Part shown: piece after piece, positions 34,696-42,012 of the stretch | Numbering within the stretch: position 1 is the first letter of the stretch | How the letters are laid out: each line of letters starts with the position of its first letter | From: Thermoplasmatales archaeon BRNA1 | Lineage (GTDB): Archaea > Thermoplasmatota > Thermoplasmata > Methanomassiliicoccales > Methanomethylophilaceae | Reading direction: 5' to 3' | NCBI GenBank assembly: GCA_000350305.1 | Contig: CP002916.1 | Coordinates: forward strand, 186,001 to 250,000 | DNA length: 64,000 nt | Translations under genes and position numbers: made by a program | The notes under the pieces: model-generated | The model's input: only the letters and a program-made list of their open reading frames with translations | The model's database searches: none | What the model was told of the DNA's origin: nothing

Positions 34696-36150
34696 ATGTT
34701 CGAGGACGGTAAACTGTGGATTGCTCAGAGCGGCGACAAGAAGGTCTTCCTCTACCCGAGGATGGCGAACAGGCACGGATTGATTACCGGTGCTAGCGGT
34801 ACCGGTAAGACGGTGACCCTTAGGGTGCTCGCCGAGTCGTTCAGCTCCGCAGGCATCCCCGTGTTCTTCGCGGACATGAAGGGGGACGTCGGGACGATCG
34901 TCCAGCCCGGGGACCCTGCAAAGATGGCCGACCGTGCCAAGAAGTTCGGCTTCGAGTACGTCCCCTCCGGATTCCCCGCCAGGTTCTGGGACGTCTACGG
35001 CGATCTCGGAACCCCCGTCAGGGCCACCATGTCCTCGATGGGCGCCCAGCTCCTTTCCCGTCTCATGGGTCTCTCCGAGGTCCAGGCAGATGTCCTCAAC
35101 GTCGTCTTCAGCATCGCCCGCGACAGGAAGTGGGAGATCATCGATACCCGCGACCTCAGGGCCGTTCTCCAGTACGTCAACGATCACAAGGACGAGTTCA
35201 CCGACGAGTACGGGACCATGTCCACCCAGAGCATCGGCGCCGTCCAGCGCAACCTGCGCTCCATGGAAGAGAGCGGAGGCGACGTCTTCTTCGGAGAGCC
35301 CGCGATCGAGATCAAGGACTGGATGAAGTGCGACGACGAGGGAAGGGGATACATCAACGTCCTCAACGCGGAGAAGCTCTCCCACAACCCCGCCCTGTAC
35401 GCCACATTCATGATGTGGCTGATGTCCGAGCTCTTCGACAAGCTGCCCGAGGCAGGGGACGTTGAAAAGCCCAAGCTGGTGTTCTTCTTCGACGAGGCCC
35501 ACATGCTGTTCTCCGATGCCCCCAAGGCACTGGTGCAGAAGATCGAGCAGATGGTCAAGCTGATCCGCTCAAAGGGTGTGGGGATCTACTTCGTCTCGCA
35601 GAGCCCGTCAGACATCCCGGACACCGTCCTGGCACAGTTGAGCAACAGGATACAGCACGCCCTCCGCGCGTACACTCCCGCAGAGCAGAAGGCTGTCAAG
35701 GCAGCCGCCACCGCGTTCCGCGCAAACCCCGCGTTCAAGACTCAGGACGTCATCACCGAGCTCGGCGTCGGAGAGGCCCTCGTCTCCTGTCTCGACGAGA
35801 AGGGCGCCCCATCCATGGTGGAGAGGGCATTCATCCTTCCGCCGCAGAGCAGGCTCGGGGCCCTCGACAGGGCCGGTTACGAGAGGGCGATCTCATCCTC
35901 CCCCTACGAGGAGAAGTACAGGGTGAGGGAGGACCGCGAGTCCGCCTACGAGAAGATCTCCGCCCTCAACGCGAAAGATAAGAAGGCCGAGGAGAAACCG
36001 AAGAAGGAGGCTGTCAAGAAGGAGCCTGCGAAGAAGACCAAGTCCACCGGCCAGAAGCAGGCCGAGAGGGCGGCAGGGAACGCTCTTTCATCCTTCGCAC
36101 GCTCCGCGGGCACGTTCGCCGCGAAGTCGCTGTTCGGGAAGAAGAAGTGA
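34696..36150 (+). CDS. HerA/YjgR-like (DUF853) ATPase
   Basis: A 484-aa P-loop ATPase. Walker A is T-G-A-S-G-T-G-K-T (about residues 31-39), Walker B F-F-F-D-E-A-H-M near 262-269, and a sensor-type V-S-Q-S-P-S-D-I-P near 297-305, matching the DUF853 branch of HerA-like translocases. The last about 60 residues are Lys/Ala-rich and probably disordered. Function is not established for the family; DNA or protein translocation is assumed. I prefer ATG 34696 because GGTGAG lies just upstream; ATG 34678 would be leaderless and adds six residues. Confidence 0.8.
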   Translation: MFEDGKLWIAQSGDKKVFLYPRMANRHGLITGASGTGKTVTLRVLAESFSSAGIPVFFADMKGDVGTIVQPGDPAKMADRAKKFGFEYVPSGFPARFWDVYGDLGTPVRATMSSMGAQLLSRLMGLSEVQADVLNVVFSIARDRKWEIIDTRDLRAVLQYVNDHKDEFTDEYGTMSTQSIGAVQRNLRSMEESGGDVFFGEPAIEIKDWMKCDDEGRGYINVLNAEKLSHNPALYATFMMWLMSELFDKLPEAGDVEKPKLVFFFDEAHMLFSDAPKALVQKIEQMVKLIRSKGVGIYFVSQSPSDIPDTVLAQLSNRIQHALRAYTPAEQKAVKAAATAFRANPAFKTQDVITELGVGEALVSCLDEKGAPSMVERAFILPPQSRLGALDRAGYERAISSSPYEEKYRVREDRESAYEKISALNAKDKKAEEKPKKEAVKKEPAKKTKSTGQKQAERAAGNALSSFARSAGTFAAKSLFGKKK

Positions 36151-36181
36151 GATCCGCGGCAATCGAAAATGGAAAGTATGG

Positions 36182-36254
36182 TGGACCCAGCCGGATTTGA
36201 ACCGGCGACCTCCGCCGTGTGAAGGCGACGTCATAACCCCTAGACCATGAGTCC
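36182..36254 (-). tRNA. tRNA-Val (anticodon CAC)
   Basis: A 73-nt cloverleaf with acceptor GGACTCA/TGGGTCC, anticodon stem TCGCC/GGCGG and loop TTCACAC, giving anticodon CAC (Val, GTG codon). CCA is encoded (36179-36181). Its D and anticodon arms are nearly identical to the tRNA-Val at 33517, so the two are recent paralogues. Confidence 0.9.
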
Positions 36255-36289
36255 GTTGGGTGTCGATTAGTATTTTCCTATTTATGATT

Positions 36290-36309
36290 GGCGGGGGACC
36301 TTCCCCGCC
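36290..36309. other. GC hairpin upstream of the ALDH-like gene
   Basis: GGCGGGG (36290-36296) pairs perfectly with CCCCGCC (36303-36309). It lies just upstream of a TATA-like ACATTTATGA, so it is probably DNA-level (operator or insulator) rather than part of the ALDH mRNA. Confidence 0.35.
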
Positions 36310-36344
36310 ACATTTATGAGTGTTACCGCAGATAACCAGGCATC

Positions 36345-37730
36345 ATGTCAGACCGCATCTTCGATGATTCCAAGTTCGATGCAGCTTACGACCAGGCACT
36401 CGACAGCCCCAAGCACGACTTTCCCTCCAAGATCAACGGGGAGAACGTGGCGTCGGGGATCGAGGACCTGCTTGTGAGCCCCGTCGACGACACGATCATC
36501 TTCGGACGCCTGCAGGATCCCGTCCCGGGAACCATGAAGAAGGCGGCCGAGGACGCCGCGAGGGCGTTCGAGATGTGGTCCAAGTCCAGTCCGGAGGAGA
36601 GGTCAAGGATTCTCTCCGCCGTGGCCGATTCCATCGAGAAGAGGCTCTACCGTCTTGCGGCCGACGTCGTCCTCAGCACCGGAATGGTCAGGAAGGATGC
36701 CTTCGCAGAGGCGGAGACCTGCCTCGAGGTCGTCCGTCAGGCATCCAAAGATGCCATGAACGTCAAGGGGAAGCCCCGCGGGGTCTGGGGAATCATCGCC
36801 CTCGAGAGTTCCCCTCTCGCATCGGTCATCGGATACTCTGCCGCGGCCATTGCTGCCGGCAACACCGTCGTCATGATGCCCAGCGGACACTGCCCCCGCC
36901 CCGTCTACGCCGTGTTCGATCTCTTCGAGCAGGCGGGACTCCCGGACGGAGTGCTCAACCTGGTCTGCGACCGTACCGACCGCTTCGCCACCGAGCTCTC
37001 CGACGACGAGAACGTCGCCGGCGTGGTGGCATCCGGATGCGGGAAGGCAATGGATGATATGATATTCCTCGCGGTGGACGACACCCTCGGTTACATCAAC
37101 GAGGTCAAGGGAATGAACCCCATCGTCGTCTCCCAGCCCGGGGACATCAAGAAGGCCGCAGACTCCATCATCGACTCCGCCTTCCAGAACAACGGAAAGG
37201 GACTGTATGCGACCTCCAAGGTCATCGTCTCCGCGGACGACGACAGGGAGCTTACCAAGGCGATCGTCGAGAGGCTCAAGGATCTCAACGTCAACGATCC
37301 CGGGGAGAAGGAGTGCCAGATGGGTCCCCTTATGAACAAGGAAGAGGAGAAGAGGCTCACCGGACTCCTGGATTCTGAGGCCGCCTACGTCGTGATGGGC
37401 GGCAAGAGGGTCAAGAAGGAGTACACCGAGAACGGCCTCTACTACACCCCCATCCTGCTCACCAGCGTGGACCCGGACGACGACATCCAGTACGTGGACT
37501 CCGGTCTACCCATCCTCGTCATCAAGCAGGCTGCCGGCGCCGACGCCATCCTCCAGGAGCTGGACCAGACCGACTGCGGACTATCCGTCGGAGTGATTTC
37601 TTCCGATTCCAAGCTGATCTCCAAGATCAAGGAGTTCGCAGACGAGGAGAACCTCCAGGTGTTCGTGAACACCAGCAGCCGTTCCCTCAAGGCAGCATCC
37701 AAGGCCAGGGCAGAAAACTTCACCGTCTGA
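36345..37730 (+). CDS. Aldehyde dehydrogenase homologue lacking the catalytic cysteine
   Basis: A 461-aa protein with the full ALDH fold length. The nucleotide-binding helix region (G-Y-S-A-A-A-I-A-A-G-N-T-V near 163-175) and the glutamate E253 in N-E-V-K-G-M-N-P are recognisable. The catalytic loop normally reads N-x-G-Q-x-C; here it is N-N-G-K-G-L (residues 282-287), so the Cys is Leu. The oxyanion Asn of P-W-N-x-P is also replaced (E-S-S-P). It is therefore unlikely to oxidise aldehydes. It may be a structural, ligand-binding or acyl-transfer relic. It converges with a degenerate radical-SAM-like gene 2 bp away. Confidence 0.83.
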   Translation: MSDRIFDDSKFDAAYDQALDSPKHDFPSKINGENVASGIEDLLVSPVDDTIIFGRLQDPVPGTMKKAAEDAARAFEMWSKSSPEERSRILSAVADSIEKRLYRLAADVVLSTGMVRKDAFAEAETCLEVVRQASKDAMNVKGKPRGVWGIIALESSPLASVIGYSAAAIAAGNTVVMMPSGHCPRPVYAVFDLFEQAGLPDGVLNLVCDRTDRFATELSDDENVAGVVASGCGKAMDDMIFLAVDDTLGYINEVKGMNPIVVSQPGDIKKAADSIIDSAFQNNGKGLYATSKVIVSADDDRELTKAIVERLKDLNVNDPGEKECQMGPLMNKEEEKRLTGLLDSEAAYVVMGGKRVKKEYTENGLYYTPILLTSVDPDDDIQYVDSGLPILVIKQAAGADAILQELDQTDCGLSVGVISSDSKLISKIKEFADEENLQVFVNTSSRSLKAASKARAENFTV

Positions 37731-37732
37731 AC

Positions 37733-38419
37733 TCAGAAACCGCGGACGCTTACTTTGTGGGTGTAGGTCTTGGCGGCGCTGTTCAGCTTAATGGAATCGC
37801 CCTTTGTGTAAGGCACAATCTTGGAGTAGGCCCTGTCGGGAGAGAACCTGGGGTCGAACTGTCTGATGACCAGGTCGGTCTTCTTCCCCATACCTCTGGC
37901 GAGTCTCTTGATGTCGTCCACGTTCGTGAACCCGGGGACGGCTACGATCTGAATCTCTGAAGGGACGTCCAGATCGGGAAGCAGATCGAGGGTCTTCTGA
38001 ATCTTGGACTCGTCCGCTCCGGGACACGCTTCGGAGAATCTCTCCGATCCCGGGACCGCAGTGAGCACAATGCAGACGTTATCCACCGTCATCGCGCCGG
38101 CGAAGTCGTCGACGTCCTCGGGACGGGTGCCGGAGGTTTCGAGTCTGATCGGGACCTTGGTCTTCCTCAGTTCCTTCAGAAACTTGAAAAGAGAGGGATC
38201 GCGGAGCGGTTCTCCTCCGAGAATGATGCCCTCCAGTGACGATCTGGCACTTATGTAATCGATGATTGGCTGAGGGTCAAGGGAAGGCCCCTCCTCGTTC
38301 CAGAGATCGGGATTTCCGAAGAACGGGCACCTGACGTCGTATCCCCGGAAATCGATACGGCAGCAGTCGAGGCCCTTCCAGTCCTCGACGGTCGTCTTGG
38401 TAAACTTCCCGATGCTCAT
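37733..38419 (-). CDS. Radical-SAM-like (NrdG-type) protein with degenerate cluster motif
   Basis: A 228-aa protein that aligns by eye with anaerobic reductase activating enzymes: the N-terminal K-F-T-K-T-T-V-E-D-W stretch, then F-R-G-Y-D-V-R-C-P-F-F-G-N-P where the family has a Cys-x3-Cys-x2-Cys motif. Only C31 remains; positions 27 and 34 are Tyr and Phe. The SAM-binding G-G-E-P (68-71) and the later L-E-T-S-G-T (93-98) are kept. Without the cluster it should not cleave SAM. The nearby C19-C20 pair is not spaced to replace the lost ligands. It ends 3 bp after the ACT-like gene start region, so the two are probably co-transcribed. Confidence 0.75.
   Translation of the reverse strand: MSIGKFTKTTVEDWKGLDCCRIDFRGYDVRCPFFGNPDLWNEEGPSLDPQPIIDYISARSSLEGIILGGEPLRDPSLFKFLKELRKTKVPIRLETSGTRPEDVDDFAGAMTVDNVCIVLTAVPGSERFSEACPGADESKIQKTLDLLPDLDVPSEIQIVAVPGFTNVDDIKRLARGMGKKTDLVIRQFDPRFSPDRAYSKIVPYTKGDSIKLNSAAKTYTHKVSVRGF
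38242..38254 (-). repeat. Recurrent DNA word ATAAGTGCCAGAT, copy 2
   Basis: An exact 13-base copy on the minus strand inside the NrdG-like gene, read in a different frame context from copy 1. Confidence 0.7.
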
Positions 38420-38421
38420 GA

Positions 38422-39327
38422 TCAGAGGCGCTGGATGCTCTTGAGCTTGAAGACGCCGTTCTGCCTGGAAAGGTGTTCGGGGAGCCTCTTCTCTAGCTCC
38501 CCGACGGAAAGGGAGGACTTCTTGATGTCCGCCACGACCTCGATGTCCATCATCTGGTAGGAGATGAGGACCTTGGTGAACACGGAGATCAGGTTGATCC
38601 CGGCATCGGCGAGCATGCTGAGGGCGGAGTCGATGGACCCCATGCAGTCGGGGACGTCCATGACGATCTTGACCAGGTCGGTGTCCTGCTTGAAGAAGAC
38701 CACGGAAACGAGCCAGGATCCGGGGTCGAGGGTGATCATGACCTCCTGTCCGTCCACGTCGTTCAGGATGTCGCCGTACTCCTTGGCGAGGTCGAAGCAT
38801 CCGTTCTCTACGGTGACGGGGGCACCGTGCCTGAGCTCGGTCTTGAGATTGGTGTCGGAACCTGCGCGGAAGATCCTCCCGATCTGTGCGGGCTTGACGG
38901 AGACGTACTGGATCTTGTCGACGCTGGGGTCCTTGGCATCCCTGAGCTCCTGGAACTTCTCCTTGATGAGGTCGCCCTCTCCCGCGAAGTTGAGGTCCGC
39001 AAGGATGTTCCAGATAATCGTGGTGTCGGAGATGCCGGTCATGGAGACGGAGTTGAGGATCCTGATCTTCTGGTCGGTCAGGAACTTGGCCGCCTGGACG
39101 GTGGATCCGGGGACGTCGTCCGCGTAGACGGTGACGTGTGCGAGGGTGCGGAAGTTCTCCTGGGGGTACATGGAGAGGACAAGCTCGTACCTCTTCGGCC
39201 CGCTCTCGGGGTACTGGAAGAGGGTGCTGTAGACGTAGGCTCCGTCCATGATTCCCATGGTATCGCTCAGCCAATCGTTCAGTTTGATCTTGTTTCCTTC
39301 AACCTTGGTGAAATCCCAACTCTTCAC
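38422..39327 (-). CDS. ACT-like-domain protein, function unknown
   Basis: A 301-aa soluble protein. Two segments look like ACT-type ligand-sensing folds: about residues 75-120 (V-P-G-S-T-V-Q-A-A-K-F-L then I-R-I-L-N-S-V-S) and about 215-270 (V-P-D-C-M-G-S-I-D-S-A-L-S-M-L-A-D-A-G-I-N-L-I-S-V split across the fold). ACT domains bind amino acids and regulate enzymes or transcription. It sits 2 bp upstream of the NrdG-like gene on the same strand. I cannot name a family or ligand. Confidence 0.7.
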   Translation of the reverse strand: MKSWDFTKVEGNKIKLNDWLSDTMGIMDGAYVYSTLFQYPESGPKRYELVLSMYPQENFRTLAHVTVYADDVPGSTVQAAKFLTDQKIRILNSVSMTGISDTTIIWNILADLNFAGEGDLIKEKFQELRDAKDPSVDKIQYVSVKPAQIGRIFRAGSDTNLKTELRHGAPVTVENGCFDLAKEYGDILNDVDGQEVMITLDPGSWLVSVVFFKQDTDLVKIVMDVPDCMGSIDSALSMLADAGINLISVFTKVLISYQMMDIEVVADIKKSSLSVGELEKRLPEHLSRQNGVFKLKSIQRL

Positions 39328-39362
39328 GTTAACGTCTCCTTACTGACGAATGACGATGTCCG

Positions 39363-40043
39363 TCATATAACTTTGCGGTTCGGGTATTTGGGGGAGCCCA
39401 GCGGTTGGGTCCAGAGGGGATCATCGTGGCCGATGTCGCGTATGTCCGCCTCGAGGCTTGGGATGCTCCCAGCCTCCTCCTTCGACGATAGGACGGTGTC
39501 TATGGACTCCTCGGCGAACCGCTTCCTGTCCGGGAAGTCGGTGCCTTCCAGAGCCTCCCCTATGAGCCTCTTGGCCGCCCTAAGGTGGGAGGCCGCCTTC
39601 CTGAGCTTCCTGATGCGGAGCTCGTCGTCGGGGATCTCTTTGGGGGCGACCCTCACGAACACGTACCTCCCAGGGACGCGGATGTGGTTGGCCACGGAGA
39701 AGGCGCACACCGTGCAGTTCCTCTTGACCTCGGTGACGTTCCCGTCCAGGTTCATGTTCATGACCGGGGACATGGCGTTCCCGCAGACGGGACAGATGTC
39801 TGGCAGGGAGGTCTTCGAAGTCTCGCGGTACTCGATCTCCACCTTCGCGGATCTGGAAGACAGCGCGATGCGGCGGATGCGGTCGGCGGAGACGCGGACC
39901 TTGGCGCCGAGGACGGACTCTAGCTCTTTCTTGACAAGGGAGAAAAGCTCGCGCTGGCTCTCTATGCGCTGTTTCCTGGTCATGACCGAGCGGACGGCCT
40001 GGACGATCTCTTCTTCGGAGGGGATCCCGTTCTTCACGTCCAC
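39363..40043 (-). CDS. Archaeal zinc-ribbon protein, function unknown
   Basis: A 226-aa protein with one zinc-binding motif formed by C-P-V-C-G (near 84-88) and C-T-V-C (near 110-113), in a region reading D-G-N-V-T-E-V-K-R-N. The N-terminal about 60 residues are helical and charged, and the C-terminal about 80 are rich in Arg/Lys and acidic residues. I do not recognise it. It is on the same strand as the ACT-like and NrdG-like genes, 35 bp upstream of them, and may share their promoter. Confidence 0.68.
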   Translation of the reverse strand: MDVKNGIPSEEEIVQAVRSVMTRKQRIESQRELFSLVKKELESVLGAKVRVSADRIRRIALSSRSAKVEIEYRETSKTSLPDICPVCGNAMSPVMNMNLDGNVTEVKRNCTVCAFSVANHIRVPGRYVFVRVAPKEIPDDELRIRKLRKAASHLRAAKRLIGEALEGTDFPDRKRFAEESIDTVLSSKEEAGSIPSLEADIRDIGHDDPLWTQPLGSPKYPNRKVI

Positions 40044-40110
40044 CGGATGCCCGTTTGGTGTAATAATGGTAGCGAGGTCTTTTTAGGGCGGAGTATGATT
40101 CGGACGCGCT

Positions 40111-40192
40111 GCGGGAGTATTCGAGTGGCCAAAGAAGTCGGACTTAAGATCCGGTCCCTAGCGGTTCGGGGGTTCGAATCCCCTCTCCCGCA
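40111..40192 (+). tRNA. tRNA-Leu (anticodon TAA)
   Basis: An 82-nt cloverleaf with a long variable arm. Acceptor arms are GCGGGAG/CTCCCGC, the anticodon stem GGA-TCC flanks loop CTTAAGA giving TAA (Leu, TTA codon), and the T arm is GGGGG around TTCGAAT. CCA is not encoded. It marks the left edge of the accessory region that ends near 49611. Confidence 0.9.
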
Positions 40193-40755
40193 CTCGGTTT
40201 GACCTGCCAGACATCTGGTTTTTCGGAATCACAATTATCGGCTAGATGGAATTATTTTGAATCTCTGCCGGGGGTGTTCCGTTGAACCCCAAAAGGAGGG
40301 TATGAGGGGGTGCTCCGGGGATCTCCGCGTAATCGCGAGCGCCACTGCAGTTCCTGCTCCCTGTGGGGAATCTCTACAACAACCCATGGGGTGCGTTCTG
40401 CACCAGGGCGATCGGGAAGGACAAGAAGGCCCTCATGCTTCGGTGAAGACAGGCACGGGTGTTATAGTATCATTGGATGATATTTCATCAAAACCAGCAA
40501 TGGGTTCGATAATTTCCGCATCATGAAACCGAGAAAATATCTTTTACACAGAAGAACCAAGCAATAAATACGCGGGAGTCGTGGTTAGCACTGTCTCCTC
40601 GAGGGCACGCTAATGTGTGCCGTTCTTACGAAAACCCGGCGCTGTTCGTGGACCGGGCGCGGAGACAGACATGCATTCCTCCGACAGCATATGACCTGCC
40701 GGCAGGGAAATTTCGAAAGGATCGGCCGTTAGAAAATGATAGTACAGGGAATCTC
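40193..40755. other. Region without a confident gene (possible gene remnants)
   Basis: No intact gene. A stop-bounded frame at 40333-40446 reads P-V-G-N-L-Y-N-N-P-W-G-A-F and then G-K-D-K-K-A-L-M-L-R, which looks protein-like but has no start and no recognised family; it may be the end of a decayed gene. Longer frames over the region look like chance. Base composition shifts toward A+T after about 40450. Confidence 0.4.
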
Positions 40756-40962
40756 ATGAGAAAGAAATCATACAACATCATGATGGCTGCTTGTTTGGCC
40801 ATGATCTACATCCCTTACTTGATGTCATACTGGTTCGATGTTCTGTCCTCTTACACGGGGTTCGTCTTCACGACCGTCTCCTTTATCGCATTTGTTTCGC
40901 TTGTATTTTTGAGAGAAATCCTCAGAAGAAGGGGTGTTTTCGAAGAGGATTCCAACGGCTAA
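40756..40962 (+). CDS. Small two-helix membrane protein
   Basis: A 68-aa frame from ATG 40756, with AGGGA just upstream. Two hydrophobic helices (about residues 9-25 and 33-48) are followed by a charged tail L-R-R-R-G-V-F-E-E-D. No homologue is recognised. The upstream in-frame extension to 40615 is not protein-like, so I use the shorter start. Confidence 0.5.
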   Translation: MRKKSYNIMMAACLAMIYIPYLMSYWFDVLSSYTGFVFTTVSFIAFVSLVFLREILRRRGVFEEDSNG

Positions 40963-41103
40963 ATTTTTTGTCAAACGACATGAAGATCGATCCTACGGAA
41001 TGTGCTTTTCGGACCTCTCGAAAACCAGCGGTTAATCATAGACAGCCACCGTGAGGGGAAACGGCCCCTGCCGCATTTTATCGGACAATGGTTTTGTACA
41101 TTT

Positions 41104-41700
41104 TCAGAACGGGGGCGCATATATTACAATCGCACTGCCGCAGACTAGAAGGATCCATCCTGCTATGTCACACATTCTCAATGAATGCCTAGCTCCGACA
41201 CGGTCTATTGTATACGGTACAGCCACGGGGCGGAGTATGAATGCGGCTCCGTATCCGACAATTAGAAGTCCCGCTCCTAAATGGACATTGCCGGCGAGGA
41301 CGGGTGCGAGAAAAAGAGCGAGCGGCAAAATGCAATATGAAATGAAGGATTTTGCAAAATTGCCTTCACGGCGTTTGTATCTCGTGAATTCCCTTTCGCA
41401 TTCACGTGAACAATAATCTCCGGAACAGCGATTATTGCACCATGCGCACTTGATCGCAATCTCCTCAGGATTGCTATTGATGGGGGCATTCCCCTCAACA
41501 CGGCCGTCGAATTTTCTGAAGTTAAGCGTTATGAAGAATAAGAAAATAACCGCAATCAGAGGAATAATCAGGTCTGCCATCCAAGAGCCAGATTCTTCAA
41601 GAATATGTGCTCTCAAGCCCCCTCCGATGGACACTCCGAATATTAGCCCCGCGATTGGGTAATATTTGTATTTCGACCACTCTCCCCTTCTCCAATTCAT
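41104..41700 (-). CDS. Membrane protein with a central zinc-finger motif
   Basis: A 198-aa protein. There are two helices at about residues 15-30 and 42-58, a cytoplasmic Cys motif C-A-W-C-N-N-R-C then Y-C-S-R-E-C (about 84-99), and three more helices from about 118 on. The Cys cluster resembles small DUF2116-like zinc fingers with the form C-x-x-C and C-S-x-x-C. The start ATG has GGTGA 6 bases upstream, and its promoter (TATA about 41757-41766) is one arm of the divergent pair around the operator at 41782. Function is unknown. Confidence 0.68.
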   Translation of the reverse strand: MNWRRGEWSKYKYYPIAGLIFGVSIGGGLRAHILEESGSWMADLIIPLIAVIFLFFITLNFRKFDGRVEGNAPINSNPEEIAIKCAWCNNRCSGDYCSRECEREFTRYKRREGNFAKSFISYCILPLALFLAPVLAGNVHLGAGLLIVGYGAAFILRPVAVPYTIDRVGARHSLRMCDIAGWILLVCGSAIVIYAPPF

Positions 41701-41781
41701 GTGAATTCACCCATCCCACAATCGTTGCACTGGCACATATGGCCTTAGACTTGTCCATATTTAAAGAGGATTCATGTAAGT

Positions 41782-41803
41782 AATCACTCACTGATGAGTG
41801 CTC
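41782..41803. promoter_or_regulatory. Operator-like site between divergent promoters, copy 1
   Basis: It begins AATCACTCACT and contains the inverted repeat CACTCA/TGAGTG (41785-41790 and 41795-41800). Its centre is about 31 bp from a minus-strand TATA (41757-41766) and about 31 bp from a plus-strand TATA (41819-41827). The first 11 bases and several later ones match the site at 48679-48700 beside the TetR gene. Confidence 0.65.
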
Positions 41804-41850
41804 AATCAAACACCTTTGCTTTTTATTCATGGAGAAAGTGGAATTTCAAC

Positions 41851-42012
41851 ATGGGTAACATAACGGAGGCAACCATGGAAGAATCCACCTCGTGTGGAGC
41901 GGGGCGTAGCGGTTTACTCTTTGCCACCCAAATGGCCTCCGTTAACGTTCCCTGCAAGTCGTATTACCTCTCTTTGAACGGCCTGATTGCCCACTCGGGG
42001 TGCGGATCTTGA
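41851..42012 (+). CDS. Small upstream reading frame overlapping the adhesin start
   Basis: It encodes 53 aa from ATG 41851, about where transcription should begin, or 45 aa from ATG 41875, which is preceded by a strong AACGGAGG. It ends in TGA 42010-42012, overlapping the adhesin start region. The peptide has Cys pairs and no recognisable fold. It may be a leader that couples translation to the adhesin, or a chance frame. Confidence 0.4.
   Translation: MGNITEATMEESTSCGAGRSGLLFATQMASVNVPCKSYYLSLNGLIAHSGCGS

Noticed and set aside
36182-36254. tRNA at first read as tRNA-Glu (TTC)
   Set aside because: Pairing the five-base anticodon stem TCGCC/GGCGG leaves loop TTCACAC, so the anticodon is CAC (Val).
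40257-40526. 89-codon open frame after tRNA-Leu
   Set aside because: Composition is unlike the neighbours, there is no ribosome site, and another frame in the same place looks more protein-like; treated as debris.
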